A stretch of DNA of 64,000 nt from JBGSTR01 sp963707135. GTDB taxonomy: Bacteria > Pseudomonadota > Gammaproteobacteria > Chromatiales > Chromatiaceae. Position numbers and translations under genes: made by a program. Below are positions 51,111 to 59,353 of this stretch, in pieces (position 1 is the first letter of the stretch; every line of letters begins with the position of its first letter). The stretch covers positions 17,294 to 81,293 of the forward strand of contig CAVPOY010000038.1 of NCBI GenBank assembly GCA_963707135.1. Reading direction: 5' to 3'. The notes beneath the pieces were generated by a model. That model did not search any database. It was not told the origin of the DNA and was given only the letters and a program-made list of their open reading frames with translations.

Positions 51111-51866
51111 ATGTTTGAGAGAATCGCCACCCTGTTTAAGGGATTTCTGAGCCTGTTTATCACCGGTCTGGAGAAATCCAATCCCAAGGCGCTTATCGAG
51201 GCGGAAAAGGAGAACCTGCGCCACCAGATCGCCCGTTACAACGACAACCTGGCGAATCATGCGGGGTTCGTCGAGCGCCTGATGCGCCAGGTCAAGAATC
51301 TGGAATCACAGGAAAAGGAGTTGGCGAGCAAGGCGGCCGCCCACCTCAAGGTCGGCAACCGCGGCGCCGCGGCCCAATACGCCCTGCAGCTCAAGACCGT
51401 CCGCGAGCAGCTCTCGGAGAACCAGGAACAGCTGCAGACCGCCGAGGAGACCTACGAGAAGCTGGTCAAGTCCCGTGACGTGCTGGTCAGCGAGGCGCGG
51501 GCCAAGATCGAATCCCTCAAGCGCATGATCTCCGAGACCGAGATGCTGGAGGCCCAGGCCGAGCTCCAGGAGATGGCCCAGGGCATGGTCACCCAGATCG
51601 GCGGCTCCGGCGATACCCTCAGCCGCGTCCAGGAGTACCTGGAGGAGCGCCGCGACAAGGCGGCGGGGAGGACCCGTGTCGCGGCGTCGTCCATCGACAC
51701 CTCGCATGTCGAGCTGTTGGAGGCCGAGCAGCAGGTCATGGCCGAGCAGGCGTTGAACGAGTTCGCGGCCGCCTACGGTCTGGACTTGCCCGACGAGCCC
51801 CAGGCCGCGGCGACCTCCGCCAAACCGGCGCTGCGTGACCTGGGTCCGGGCGTCACCGAGGGCTGA
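51111..51866 (+). CDS. pspA: PspA/IM30-family membrane-remodelling protein
   Basis: 251 aa from ATG 51111; a GTG at 51096 would add five residues. MFERIATLFKGFLSLFITGL is the amphipathic helix used for membrane binding. The rest is the long coiled-coil helix set of the family (ALIEAEKENLRHQIARYNDN, LASKAAAHLKVGNRGAAAQY, LESLKRMISETEMLEA). PspA/IM30/Vipp1 proteins are bacterial relatives of ESCRT-III. They polymerise on damaged inner membrane and stop proton leakage. The usual pspBCF partners are absent. This gene is instead first in a six-gene run including an ABC importer and an AAA+ ATPase. The next gene is 48 bp on. Confidence 0.88.
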   Translation: MFERIATLFKGFLSLFITGLEKSNPKALIEAEKENLRHQIARYNDNLANHAGFVERLMRQVKNLESQEKELASKAAAHLKVGNRGAAAQYALQLKTVREQLSENQEQLQTAEETYEKLVKSRDVLVSEARAKIESLKRMISETEMLEAQAELQEMAQGMVTQIGGSGDTLSRVQEYLEERRDKAAGRTRVAASSIDTSHVELLEAEQQVMAEQALNEFAAAYGLDLPDEPQAAATSAKPALRDLGPGVTEG

Positions 51867-51913
51867 GGCGACAATCCGCTTTCGTGCTGGCTCGCAATCA
51901 CTAGGAGGATCGA

Positions 51914-53647
51914 ATGGTAGAACCCAAGCCGGTCGGACCCACCGCCCTCGGGAAGGTGGTCATCGCATTGTTCATCGTCGCGTTGGCGGGCGGTGCCGCC
52001 TATTACCTGCGCGACTTCCTGGCGCCGTCGGGCAGCGGCCCGGGTGATGTGGACCTCGGCCAGTTCCGCCAGCAGCAGACCATCGAGGCCCCGGACGCCG
52101 CGGGCATCACGACGGTCAGCGAGTACGCCTACGTGCCCAACGAGAAGCTGCCCCCGGTAAAGGGGGTGAGCAACTACCAGTGGGATCCCAACGAGAAAGT
52201 CGTCCAGTTCCCGATCAACGTCTGGATCGGCTGGCTGCCGATCGTCGCGGCGAACCATGGGTTCTCGCCGAACGAGGAGAGCGTCTTCTTCAAGGACTAC
52301 GGCTTCAAGGTCAATCTGAAGCTCATCGACGACCCGGTCGTGGCGCGCGACGCGTTCGCCAGCGGCGAGAGCCACATCCTCTGGGGCACACTCGACATGA
52401 TGGCGCTGTTCGCCCCGGAGCTGATGCGGGACTCGCGCACCGCGCCGCGCATCTACCAGCAGATCGACTGGTCCAGCGGCGGGGACGGCATTGTGGTGCG
52501 CGACAGGATCAAGTCGGCCCGGGACCTCAAGGGCAAGACCATCGTCTACGCCCAGAACAGCCCGTCCCAGTACTTCATCAACAATCTGCTGCTGAATGCC
52601 GGGATCCAGCCCTCCGAGGTGACGCATCGCTACACGGCCACCGCGTTCGAGGCGGCCGCGGCCTTCGTTGCGGACAAGTCGATAGATGCCTGCGTCTCCT
52701 GGGCGCCCGACATCTACAACATCCCGGATCGCGTGGCCGGAACCCGCATCCTGACGACGACCGCCGAGGCCAACAAGCTGATCGCCGACGTCTGGGCCGC
52801 CCGGGCCGATTTCGCCAAGGACCACCCGGACATCATCAAGGGCCTGGTCGCCGGCATCTTCCAGGCCATGGATCGCTTGAAGGACGACACCTTCAAGGGC
52901 CAGGCCTTCCAGTGGATGGCCGACGGCTATGGGATGCCGCTCGACGAGGTCAAGGCGATGGCGGCCGACGCCCATTCGACGAACTTCGCCGAGAACAAGA
53001 CGTTCTTTCTCAATCAGAACGCGCCGGCGAATTTCGAGCGCACCTGGAAGAACATCACCTTCGTCTATCGCGAGCTGGGGCTCATCGGCACTCCCGTGCG
53101 GTTCGACGAGGTCATGGACTTCTCGGCCATCAAGGCGCTGGATCAGGAGGGCACCTTCGCAGGCCAGCAGGACGAGTATCGGGCCACCTTTGTGCCCGCC
53201 ACCTACTCGAAGGTCAGGGCCGAGGCGCCGATCCTGACCCAGACCATCCGCATCAACTTCTACCCCAACTCGGCCAACATCTTCGAGCCCGAGCGTAACG
53301 ACCTGGATCAGCCCCTCGCCAACACCCTGTACGACCCCAACGTCGAGGCGACCCTGGAAAAGGTTGGCCGCCTTTCGGGTCAATACGACCGTGCCGTGAT
53401 CGCCATCGTCGGGCACACGGACGCCTCGATGAAGGGCCGCGGGGTGCGTTTCGAGGACGTCCAGCAGCTCAGCCTCGACCGGGCGGAGTCCGTGAAGAAC
53501 GCCCTCGTGGAGAAGTTCGCCTTCGACCCGAACAAGTTCATCATCGAGGGCGATGGCTGGAATCAGCCCGCGGACCCGGACGACCCCGGCAATCATGCCC
53601 TTAATCGGCGCGTGGAGATCTCGGTCTACCCGCCCGAGTCTCAATGA
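51914..53647 (+). CDS. Membrane-anchored ABC substrate-binding protein fused to an OmpA domain
   Basis: 577 aa. A single N-terminal membrane anchor (VVIALFIVALAGGAAYYL, about residues 15-33) leads to a linker and an NMT1/TauA-like solute-binding domain (about 90-400: INVWIGWLPIVAANHGFSPN, GFKVNLKLIDDPVVARDAFA, GKTIVYAQNSPSQYFINNLL, VSWAPDIYNIPDRVAGTRIL). The C-terminal 120 residues form an OmpA-type peptidoglycan-binding domain (IRINFYPNSANIFEPERNDL, VGHTDASMKGR, LSLDRAESVKNALVEKF, NHALNRRVEISV, with the D and R that bind peptidoglycan). The chain thus spans from membrane to cell wall. ATG 51914 follows AGGAGG. It feeds the permease encoded next. Confidence 0.88.
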   Translation: MVEPKPVGPTALGKVVIALFIVALAGGAAYYLRDFLAPSGSGPGDVDLGQFRQQQTIEAPDAAGITTVSEYAYVPNEKLPPVKGVSNYQWDPNEKVVQFPINVWIGWLPIVAANHGFSPNEESVFFKDYGFKVNLKLIDDPVVARDAFASGESHILWGTLDMMALFAPELMRDSRTAPRIYQQIDWSSGGDGIVVRDRIKSARDLKGKTIVYAQNSPSQYFINNLLLNAGIQPSEVTHRYTATAFEAAAAFVADKSIDACVSWAPDIYNIPDRVAGTRILTTTAEANKLIADVWAARADFAKDHPDIIKGLVAGIFQAMDRLKDDTFKGQAFQWMADGYGMPLDEVKAMAADAHSTNFAENKTFFLNQNAPANFERTWKNITFVYRELGLIGTPVRFDEVMDFSAIKALDQEGTFAGQQDEYRATFVPATYSKVRAEAPILTQTIRINFYPNSANIFEPERNDLDQPLANTLYDPNVEATLEKVGRLSGQYDRAVIAIVGHTDASMKGRGVRFEDVQQLSLDRAESVKNALVEKFAFDPNKFIIEGDGWNQPADPDDPGNHALNRRVEISVYPPESQ

Positions 53648-53675
53648 CGCCGGCGACGACGACCCATTTAACGCC

Positions 53676-54590
53676 GTGACCGAGCAACCCTCCGACCCCC
53701 CGGGCGAACAGGTCCCGGCGGCAACGGCAAGGGACCGCCCCGCGCCGCCTCCGCCGCCGGTGCGCCCGTTGTGGGCGACCCTGCTGCCCGCCCGCTGGCT
53801 GCGGATCCGCGAGGAGATACCGACCCCGCTGGCCTGGGCCCTCGGCACCGTGCCGATCCTGCTTATCCTGGGCCTGTGGTGGCTGGCGACGGCGGGGGCC
53901 ACCGCCGAGGAGCGGCTGATTTCGCCGACGATCCTGCCCAGCCCCGCCGAGGTGCTCGCGTCGTTCCGGTCGCTCTGGTTCGACCGGGCGCTGACGCGCA
54001 ACGTACTGATCTCGCTGGGCCGCGTCGCCGCCGGTTTCGCGCTGGGCGTCGCGATCGCCTTTCCGCTGGGGCTCCTGATGGGCTCTTTCACCAAGGTGAA
54101 GGCGATGTTCAACCCGCTGGCGGTGCTCGGCTCCTACCTGCCGATACCGGCCCTGGTGCCCCTGACCCTGTCGCTGTTCGGTACCGGCGAGCTGCAGAAG
54201 GTGATGTTCCTGGCGCTGGCCTTCGTGATCTACCTGCTGCCGCTGATCGTCAAGGCCGTGGACGGGGTCGACGAGATCTATCTGAAGACCGCGTTCACCC
54301 TCGGCGCCGGAAAGTGGCAGGTCGTGCGGCGGGTCCTGCTCGGCGTGGCCTGGCCGGACATCTTCCGCGCCTTGCGCCTGGGCTTCGGGATCGGCTGGAG
54401 CTACATCGTGCTGGCCGAGATGGTCGACATCGGCCACGGCCTGGGGGGGATCATCATCATCTCCCAGCGGCGGGGCCCCCGGGAGCACATCTACCTGGTG
54501 CTGGCGGTGATCGTCGCCATCGCCTTCCTGACCGACAAGCTGTGGGCCGCCGCCGAACGGCGCCTGTTCCCCTACCGGGTCGAGAAATGA
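53676..54590 (+). CDS. ABC transporter permease (SsuC/TauC-like)
   Basis: 304 aa from GTG 53676, after a Pro/Glu-rich unstructured leader (VTEQPSDPPGEQVPAATARD). Six hydrophobic segments are visible, including IPTPLAWALGTVPILLILGL, VLISLGRVAAGFALGVAIAF and LQKVMFLALAFVIYLLPLIV. The cytosolic EAA coupling loop reads YLKTAFTLGAGKWQVVRRVL, and the family's final segment is HIYLVLAVIVAIAFLTDKLW. Together with the ATPase and the anchored binding protein it forms a complete importer of the taurine/nitrate/sulfonate type. ATG of the ATPase overlaps its stop (ATGA). The start is uncertain: no strong ribosome binding site. Confidence 0.88.
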   Translation: MTEQPSDPPGEQVPAATARDRPAPPPPPVRPLWATLLPARWLRIREEIPTPLAWALGTVPILLILGLWWLATAGATAEERLISPTILPSPAEVLASFRSLWFDRALTRNVLISLGRVAAGFALGVAIAFPLGLLMGSFTKVKAMFNPLAVLGSYLPIPALVPLTLSLFGTGELQKVMFLALAFVIYLLPLIVKAVDGVDEIYLKTAFTLGAGKWQVVRRVLLGVAWPDIFRALRLGFGIGWSYIVLAEMVDIGHGLGGIIIISQRRGPREHIYLVLAVIVAIAFLTDKLWAAAERRLFPYRVEK

Positions 54591-55459
54591 CGTTCCCTTC
54601 GGAACATGTGGAGCCAAGCGCCGGCGCGGGGACCGGCGCGACCCCGGTGGTCGAGTTCCGCGGCGTCGAGAAGACCTTCAACCCGGGCACCCGGGCGGCC
54701 TTCACGGCGCTGCGGGACCTGAGCTTCCGGGTCGACGACATGCCGGATTATGGCGAGTTCATCGCCATCGTCGGCCCCTCGGGCTGCGGAAAATCGACCA
54801 TCCTGAACCTGATCCAGGGGTTCTCGGACGTCTATCCGCCGACCCGGGGCGAGGTGCTGGTGCGCGGGAAGACGGTCACCGGCCCCGGCCGAGACCGCGG
54901 CATGATCTTCCAGAAGTACAGCTCCTTTCCGCAGCACACGGTGCTCGGCAATGTCCGGTTCGGCCTCGAGATCAACCAGAAGGAGCTCGGGCTCGGCCGC
55001 TCGGAGATCGAGGACCGCGCCCGGGCGATGATCGCCAAGGTGGGTCTGGCCGGGCACGAGCACAAATACCCTCACCAGCTCTCCGGCGGGATGCAGCAGC
55101 GGGTGGCCATCGCGCGCTCGCTGGTGCTGAAGCCCCGCATCATTCTGATGGACGAGCCCTTCTCGGCCCTCGACGAGCCGACGCGCTACGACATGCAGCG
55201 CCTGATCACCGAGCTATGGCACGAGGTGGAGGCCACCGTGTTCCTGGTGACCCACTCGATCTCCGAGGCGGTGTACCTGGGCGACCGTGTCTGGATCATG
55301 ACCCACGCCCCCGGTCAGATCGGCGCCGTGTTCGACGACACCATTCCCCCGACCCGCGACAGCGACCCGCTGCTGACCCAGGAGAGCCCGGAGTTCAAGG
55401 ACGTGGTCGCCGGGGTGGCCCGCGCCTTCAGCCGCATCGAGTCGGGTTCCGAGCCCTGA
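54587..55459 (+). CDS. ABC transporter ATP-binding protein
   Basis: 290 aa. Walker A IVGPSGCGKSTILNLI, Q-loop IFQKYSSFPQHTVLGNVRFG, signature HQLSGGMQQRVAIARSLVLK, Walker B IILMDEPFSALDEPTRYDMQ and the switch His in FLVTHSISEAVYLGD are intact, typical of SsuB/TauB importers. Overlaps the permease stop by 4 bp (ATGA) and the next gene by 3 bp (TGATG), so translation is coupled throughout. The N-terminal 20 residues are an unusual polar extension (PSEHVEPSAGAGTGATP). A slightly longer Q-loop region than standard (GFSDVYPPTRGEV) is also seen. Confidence 0.93.
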   Translation: MTFPSEHVEPSAGAGTGATPVVEFRGVEKTFNPGTRAAFTALRDLSFRVDDMPDYGEFIAIVGPSGCGKSTILNLIQGFSDVYPPTRGEVLVRGKTVTGPGRDRGMIFQKYSSFPQHTVLGNVRFGLEINQKELGLGRSEIEDRARAMIAKVGLAGHEHKYPHQLSGGMQQRVAIARSLVLKPRIILMDEPFSALDEPTRYDMQRLITELWHEVEATVFLVTHSISEAVYLGDRVWIMTHAPGQIGAVFDDTIPPTRDSDPLLTQESPEFKDVVAGVARAFSRIESGSEP

Positions 55460-56334
55460 TGGACGCCCCCCTCTCCTATTTCGATTACCTGCGGGAGGCC
55501 TTCTACCGCAAGGTGCGGGTACCGGGCCTGGGCGGACTGCCGGCGAACCTGATGGGACTGGGCGTCGTCGCCGTCCTCGGTATCGTCAATCCGGGGTTCT
55601 GGCTCCTGGGCGCGGCGGCCGAGGTGGCCTATCTGACCGCGATGGCGGGTAGCGGCCGATTCCAGAAGCTGGTCCAGGGGGAGCGCCTGCTGGAGCTGCA
55701 GAAGGGGTGGGAGCAGCAGATGGCGGAATCGGTGAACCGGCTTTCCGCCGAGGACGCCGACCGTTACCTGATACTGCTGAACCAGTGCCGCTCGATTGTC
55801 GGCGTCGGAGATGACCCGGCGCAGACGGGCCTGGGGACGCTCCCAGACCTGCAGGGTCGCCACCTGAACCAGCTGCTCGCGATATTCCTGCGCCTGCTGG
55901 TGTCGCGGCAACAGATCCGGGAAAACCTGCGCGGCCTGGACCCCGTTGAGCTCTCCGGCCATATCGCGGACCTGGAGGCCAGGCTTGCGAGGATCGACCC
56001 GGAGAAGGAGCCTTCGCTGGCCCGCTCGCTGAACGGGACCCTGGAGATCCAGCGCAAGCGTCTCGCGAACCTGGACCGGGCCGCCGCCAACATCCGCATC
56101 ATCGACGCCGAGCTTGTCCGGATCGAGCATCAGGTCGAGCTGATGCGCGAGGAGACCGCCATCTCGGGCCAGCCCGAGCAGCTCTCGGACCGGCTCGACG
56201 CCATCTCCTCGTCGATGAGCGAGACGGCCCGCTGGCTCGACGAGCACGCCGACTTCTTCGACGGCCTGAACGCGGACGAGACGGCGGCGCGCGCGCCGGA
56301 CCTGCCCCGCCTGCGAAGGGTGGAGGAACGCTAG
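55459..56334 (+). CDS. Hypothetical membrane/coiled-coil protein of the pspA operon
   Basis: 291 aa. The N-terminus SYFDYLREAFYRKVRVPGLG looks like an amphipathic segment. Two adjacent hydrophobic stretches follow (LPANLMGLGVVAVLGIVNPG, FWLLGAAAEVAYLTAMAG, about residues 25-65). The rest is a long alpha-helical, heptad-rich region (GHIADLEARLARIDPEKEPS, RKRLANLDRAAANIRIIDAE, LVRIEHQVELMREETA). I recognise no family. ATG overlaps the ATPase stop, and the AAA+ gene begins 2 bp after its stop. By position and shape it could link the PspA polymer or the ABC complex to the AAA+ ATPase. Confidence 0.8.
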   Translation: MDAPLSYFDYLREAFYRKVRVPGLGGLPANLMGLGVVAVLGIVNPGFWLLGAAAEVAYLTAMAGSGRFQKLVQGERLLELQKGWEQQMAESVNRLSAEDADRYLILLNQCRSIVGVGDDPAQTGLGTLPDLQGRHLNQLLAIFLRLLVSRQQIRENLRGLDPVELSGHIADLEARLARIDPEKEPSLARSLNGTLEIQRKRLANLDRAAANIRIIDAELVRIEHQVELMREETAISGQPEQLSDRLDAISSSMSETARWLDEHADFFDGLNADETAARAPDLPRLRRVEER

Positions 56335-56336
56335 CC

Positions 56337-58154
56337 ATGTCAACGCCGAGTCTGCCGTCCTGGGCCGAGGAGATGCGGGGCCACTTCCGCTCCGGGTCCG
56401 CGAGCCAGTTCATCTTTCACGGCAACGTCTTCGACCTGGTTTCGGCCGCCGATCCCGGAGGCGGCGCGGAGGCGCTGCGCTTCGTCTCGCTGCGAAGGTT
56501 CCTGAGCGAGGTGATGTTCGAGCCGTTCGACGTCGTGCTCCAATACGACCGCGGGCGCGGCATCCGCGCCTCGAAGGGCGGCGAGCACTTCGCGCGCTTC
56601 CTGAAGGCCTACGACGCCTTCCGCGGCACCAAGTGGGCCTCCCTGCCCGGCTGGGGCGAGGATGCCAACGCGACGCTGGACCTCGGCAATCTGCTGCCCA
56701 AGGACCCGCCGCGCGCGCTCGCCCTGCTCGACCGCTTCCTGCGCGCGAGCCAGCACCACAGCGAGCCGTCGGGTAGCGGCGAGCGGCGTCCGGCCCCGCT
56801 CAAGACGGCGGTGATCGTCGACTACGCCCACCTGATCGCGCCCCAGGGCGAGCCGCTGCACCTCTCCGGCGACCTTTCGGAGACCCTGATCCAGCTCTTC
56901 GACTGGGCCAGCGACCCGACCCTGAGCGGCGCCTACGTCGCCACGGTGCTGATCACCGAGAACCTGACCGACCTCAACCGGATGCTGGTCGAGAATCCCT
57001 ACGCGGCCAAGATCCGGATCGGCCTGCCCGGTGCCGACGAGATAGGCCGCTACGTCGACTACCTCGCCGGACAGGAACCCGATTTCGAACGGCTGAGCGA
57101 GGTGCCGCGCGAGACCCTGGCCTCCAAGCTCATCGGGCTCTCGCGGGTCAATGTCCGGTCGCTGGTGCTGCGGGCCGTCAAGGGCGGCGAGCCCATCACC
57201 CAGCGCTACCTTACCGCGATCAAGAAGGAGCTGATCGAGAAGGAGGCCCTCGGGCGCATCGCGTTCATCGAGTCCCCGCGCACGCTCGACGACGTCGCCG
57301 GCCATCGGGAGGCCAAGGCGTGGCTCCGGCAGGACGCGGATCTGCTGCGCCGGGGGCGCCTGAACGCCATCCCGATGGGCTACCTGCTGTGCGGGCGCAT
57401 CGGGACCGGCAAGACCTTCCTGGTCGAGTGCTGGGCCGGCGAGGTCGGCGTCCCGATGGTCGAGATCAAGAACTTCCGCGAGAAGTGGGTCGGCGCCACC
57501 GAGGGCAACCTGGAGCGGATCTTCAACATCCTCAAGGCCCTCGGCCAGGTGATCGTGTTCGTCGACGAGGCCGACCAGATGACCGGGCGCCGCGGCGGCG
57601 GCAGCGACGACTCGGGCCTCTCCGGCCGCGTCTACGGCATGCTCGCCAAGGCGATGAGCGACACCGCCAACCGCGGCCGGATCCTCTGGGTCTTCGCCAC
57701 CAGCCGCCCGGACCTGCTCGAGGTCGACCTCAAGCGCCAGGGCCGGCTCGACGTCCACATCCCGCTGTTTCCGCCGCAGGACGCGGAGAGCCGCCAGGAG
57801 CTGTTCACCGCCATGGCCCGCAAGGTCGGCCTGGGCATCCCGGAGGGCGGGCTCCCGGCCCTGCCGGACGACGAGCAGATCGGCGGCAACGAGATGGAGG
57901 GCATCCTGGTGCGGGCCCTGCGCCTGTTCGAGACCCAGCCCGAGGGCGAAGGCGCGCGCGGCCTCGCGGAGATCATCGCCGAGGTCGTCGCCGACGTCCG
58001 CCCCTCGGCCCACGTCGAGCGGCTCGAGTTCATGGACCTGCTGGCGGTCAAGGAGTGCACCGACGCGCGGTTCCTGCCGCCCCGCTACCGGGATCTGCCG
58101 CTAGGGGAGGTCAACCGGCGGATCGAGGCGTTGAGACTGGCGCTTGGGGAGTGA
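56337..58154 (+). CDS. AAA+ ATPase (Ycf46/Vps4-like)
   Basis: 605 aa. The N-terminal half (SQFIFHGNVFDLVS, TAVIVDYAHLIAPQGEPLHL, VATVLITENLTDLNRMLVEN) resembles the inactive ATPase-like half of Ycf46-type proteins. The C-terminal half is a classical AAA module: DDVAGHREAKAWLRQ, Walker A GYLLCGRIGTGKTFLVECWA (about residues 353-360), pore-loop-like KNFREKWVGATEGNLER, Walker B VIVFVDEADQMTG (about 405-413), sensor-1 region FATSRPDLLEVD and an arginine finger in KRQGRLDVHI. Such ATPases disassemble or remodel protein polymers. It is the last gene of the pspA operon, 2 bp after the coiled-coil gene. Confidence 0.88.
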   Translation: MSTPSLPSWAEEMRGHFRSGSASQFIFHGNVFDLVSAADPGGGAEALRFVSLRRFLSEVMFEPFDVVLQYDRGRGIRASKGGEHFARFLKAYDAFRGTKWASLPGWGEDANATLDLGNLLPKDPPRALALLDRFLRASQHHSEPSGSGERRPAPLKTAVIVDYAHLIAPQGEPLHLSGDLSETLIQLFDWASDPTLSGAYVATVLITENLTDLNRMLVENPYAAKIRIGLPGADEIGRYVDYLAGQEPDFERLSEVPRETLASKLIGLSRVNVRSLVLRAVKGGEPITQRYLTAIKKELIEKEALGRIAFIESPRTLDDVAGHREAKAWLRQDADLLRRGRLNAIPMGYLLCGRIGTGKTFLVECWAGEVGVPMVEIKNFREKWVGATEGNLERIFNILKALGQVIVFVDEADQMTGRRGGGSDDSGLSGRVYGMLAKAMSDTANRGRILWVFATSRPDLLEVDLKRQGRLDVHIPLFPPQDAESRQELFTAMARKVGLGIPEGGLPALPDDEQIGGNEMEGILVRALRLFETQPEGEGARGLAEIIAEVVADVRPSAHVERLEFMDLLAVKECTDARFLPPRYRDLPLGEVNRRIEALRLALGE

Positions 58155-58207
58155 ACGAAAGGCTGACACCTTGGAGGTGGACCACCTGTCACGGCGTTGG
58201 GTTGACC

Positions 58208-58300
58208 TGGTTCAACTGGAGCCTTCCTTTGGGTTGAGAAACGGCTGCTTGCGGCATGCGGCCAAACGATGAGATTCAGGCAAGCCTTCAAGACCTGACG
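58208..58300 (+). repeat. Direct repeat copy 1 upstream of the YefM/YoeB-type pair
   Basis: About 92 bp, ending CGGCCAAACGATGAGATTCA then GGCAAGCCTTCAAGACCTGAC. It aligns over its full length, with scattered changes, to 59082-59172, on the far side of the toxin-antitoxin genes. A third, partial copy lies at 59314-59353. Confidence 0.75.
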
Positions 58301-58403
58301 CCGTGCTGGTGTGAACCCGTTTGCTGCCCGCTCTCCGAGACCACACCCTGGGCGTTGCGGAGGCGAACGGAAAGACGTACGCTTTGCCAAGGAGGTGATG
58401 TTC

Positions 58404-58646
58404 ATGACCACGCTCAATGCAACCGAAGCCCGCGCCAAGCTCTATAGCTTGATTGACGAGACCTCAAGTACCCATCAACCCATTGTAATCACCGGAAAAC
58501 GGGGAAACGCGGTCTTGATTTCAGAAGAGGATTGGAACTCGATTACTGAAACGCTACATCTGCTGTCCGTGCCTGGAATGAGGGAATCGATTAAGGAGGG
58601 GATGGAAACACCAATAACAGAATGTGCTAAGGAATTGGATTGGTGA
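58404..58646 (+). CDS. YefM/Phd-family antitoxin
   Basis: 80 aa from ATG 58404, with an ideal GGAGG 8 nt upstream (another ATG at 58398 is too close). TTLNATEARAKLYSLIDETS, QPIVITGKRGNAVLISEEDW and NSITETLHLLSVPGMRESI match YefM: N-terminal DNA-binding fold and a C-terminal tail that wraps the toxin (EGMETPITECAKELDW). It neutralises the YoeB-type toxin encoded next, whose GTG start overlaps this stop codon (GTGA). The pair probably represses its own promoter. Confidence 0.92.
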   Translation: MTTLNATEARAKLYSLIDETSSTHQPIVITGKRGNAVLISEEDWNSITETLHLLSVPGMRESIKEGMETPITECAKELDW

Positions 58647-58906
58647 AATGGTCGTTGGTGTACACAAGGCAAGCTCAAGAGGATGCCAAGAAGCAAACTT
58701 TGTCTGGATTGAAGAACAAGGCAGTCGAGTTGCTGAACGTGCTCGAACAAGATCCCTACCAGAACCCTCCACCTTACGAAAAGCTCGTTGGAGATCTTGC
58801 CGGCGGTTACTCTCGGCGGATCAATATTCAGCATCGAATCGTCTACCAGGTGCTCGAGGAAGAACGAGTCGTGAAAGTTATCCGTCTCTGGACCCATTAT
58901 GAATGA
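58643..58906 (+). CDS. YoeB/Txe-family mRNA interferase toxin
   Basis: 87 aa from GTG 58643. VKWSLVYTRQAQEDAKKQTL, KLVGDLAGGYSRRINIQHRI and VYQVLEEERVVKVIRLWTHYE carry the YoeB/RelE hallmarks: the (G/D)L.G..SRRI block with the catalytic Arg and the terminal (R/W).HY(E). The toxin cleaves mRNA in the ribosomal A site when free. It is translationally coupled to the antitoxin. AT content is higher than in the neighbouring operon, consistent with recent arrival, and direct repeats flank the pair. Confidence 0.92.
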   Translation: MKWSLVYTRQAQEDAKKQTLSGLKNKAVELLNVLEQDPYQNPPPYEKLVGDLAGGYSRRINIQHRIVYQVLEEERVVKVIRLWTHYE

Positions 58907-59081
58907 GCTCGAACATATTCCGGTAAATGCGGGTGCCTACCCCAGCCACCGGCTCACCGGAGTCGTTCATCCGCTGCAGATTTCCACGGTTCGTCAGTCT
59001 TGCGACTCCGACGGCTCAGTACCTTGTGGCTCAGTACCTTGTGCCAGCACGGAGGCGCATCGCCCTGGCGTCAGGGTGACT

Positions 59082-59172
59082 GGGTTCAATTGGAGCCTGC
59101 GTCACGGTAGAGAAACAGGGTGCGTGCGGCACCCGGCCAAACGATGAATTTCAGGCAAGAGTCAAGACCTGA
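59082..59172 (+). repeat. Direct repeat copy 2 downstream of the YefM/YoeB-type pair
   Basis: GGGTTCAATTGGAGCCTGCG through CGGCCAAACGATGAATTTCA to GTCAAGACCTGAC. Same orientation as 58208-58300; the two bracket the toxin-antitoxin genes at a distance of about 780 bp. Confidence 0.75.
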
Positions 59173-59313
59173 CCCTTTGCTTTCTGACCCTCCGCTTTTT
59201 TTGAGCGCGAGAAATTAGGTCGTTCCATTGATCGGGGTCAGCTAAATGGTGACCCTTTGCTCCTGTACCGGCCAAGCCGAAAATGTTTGTGTGCAAAACT
59301 GGACCCTGGCTTT

Positions 59314-59353
59314 CACGCGGCCAAACGATGAATTTCAGGCAAGAGTAAAGACT
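59314..59353 (+). repeat. Partial direct repeat copy 3
   Basis: Only the conserved half CACGCGGCCAAACGATGAAT then TTCAGGCAAGAGTAAAGACT is present, 142 bp after copy 2. Confidence 0.65.

Noticed and set aside
51111..51866. Classic enteric-type psp operon
   Set aside because: No pspB, pspC or pspF neighbours and no evident sigma-54 promoter; the gene context is different.
51773..54112. 779-codon minus-strand open frame
   Set aside because: Antisense to the binding-protein and permease genes, whose domains are clear on the plus strand.
56340..58013. 557-codon minus-strand open frame
   Set aside because: Antisense to the AAA+ ATPase gene; no family similarity.
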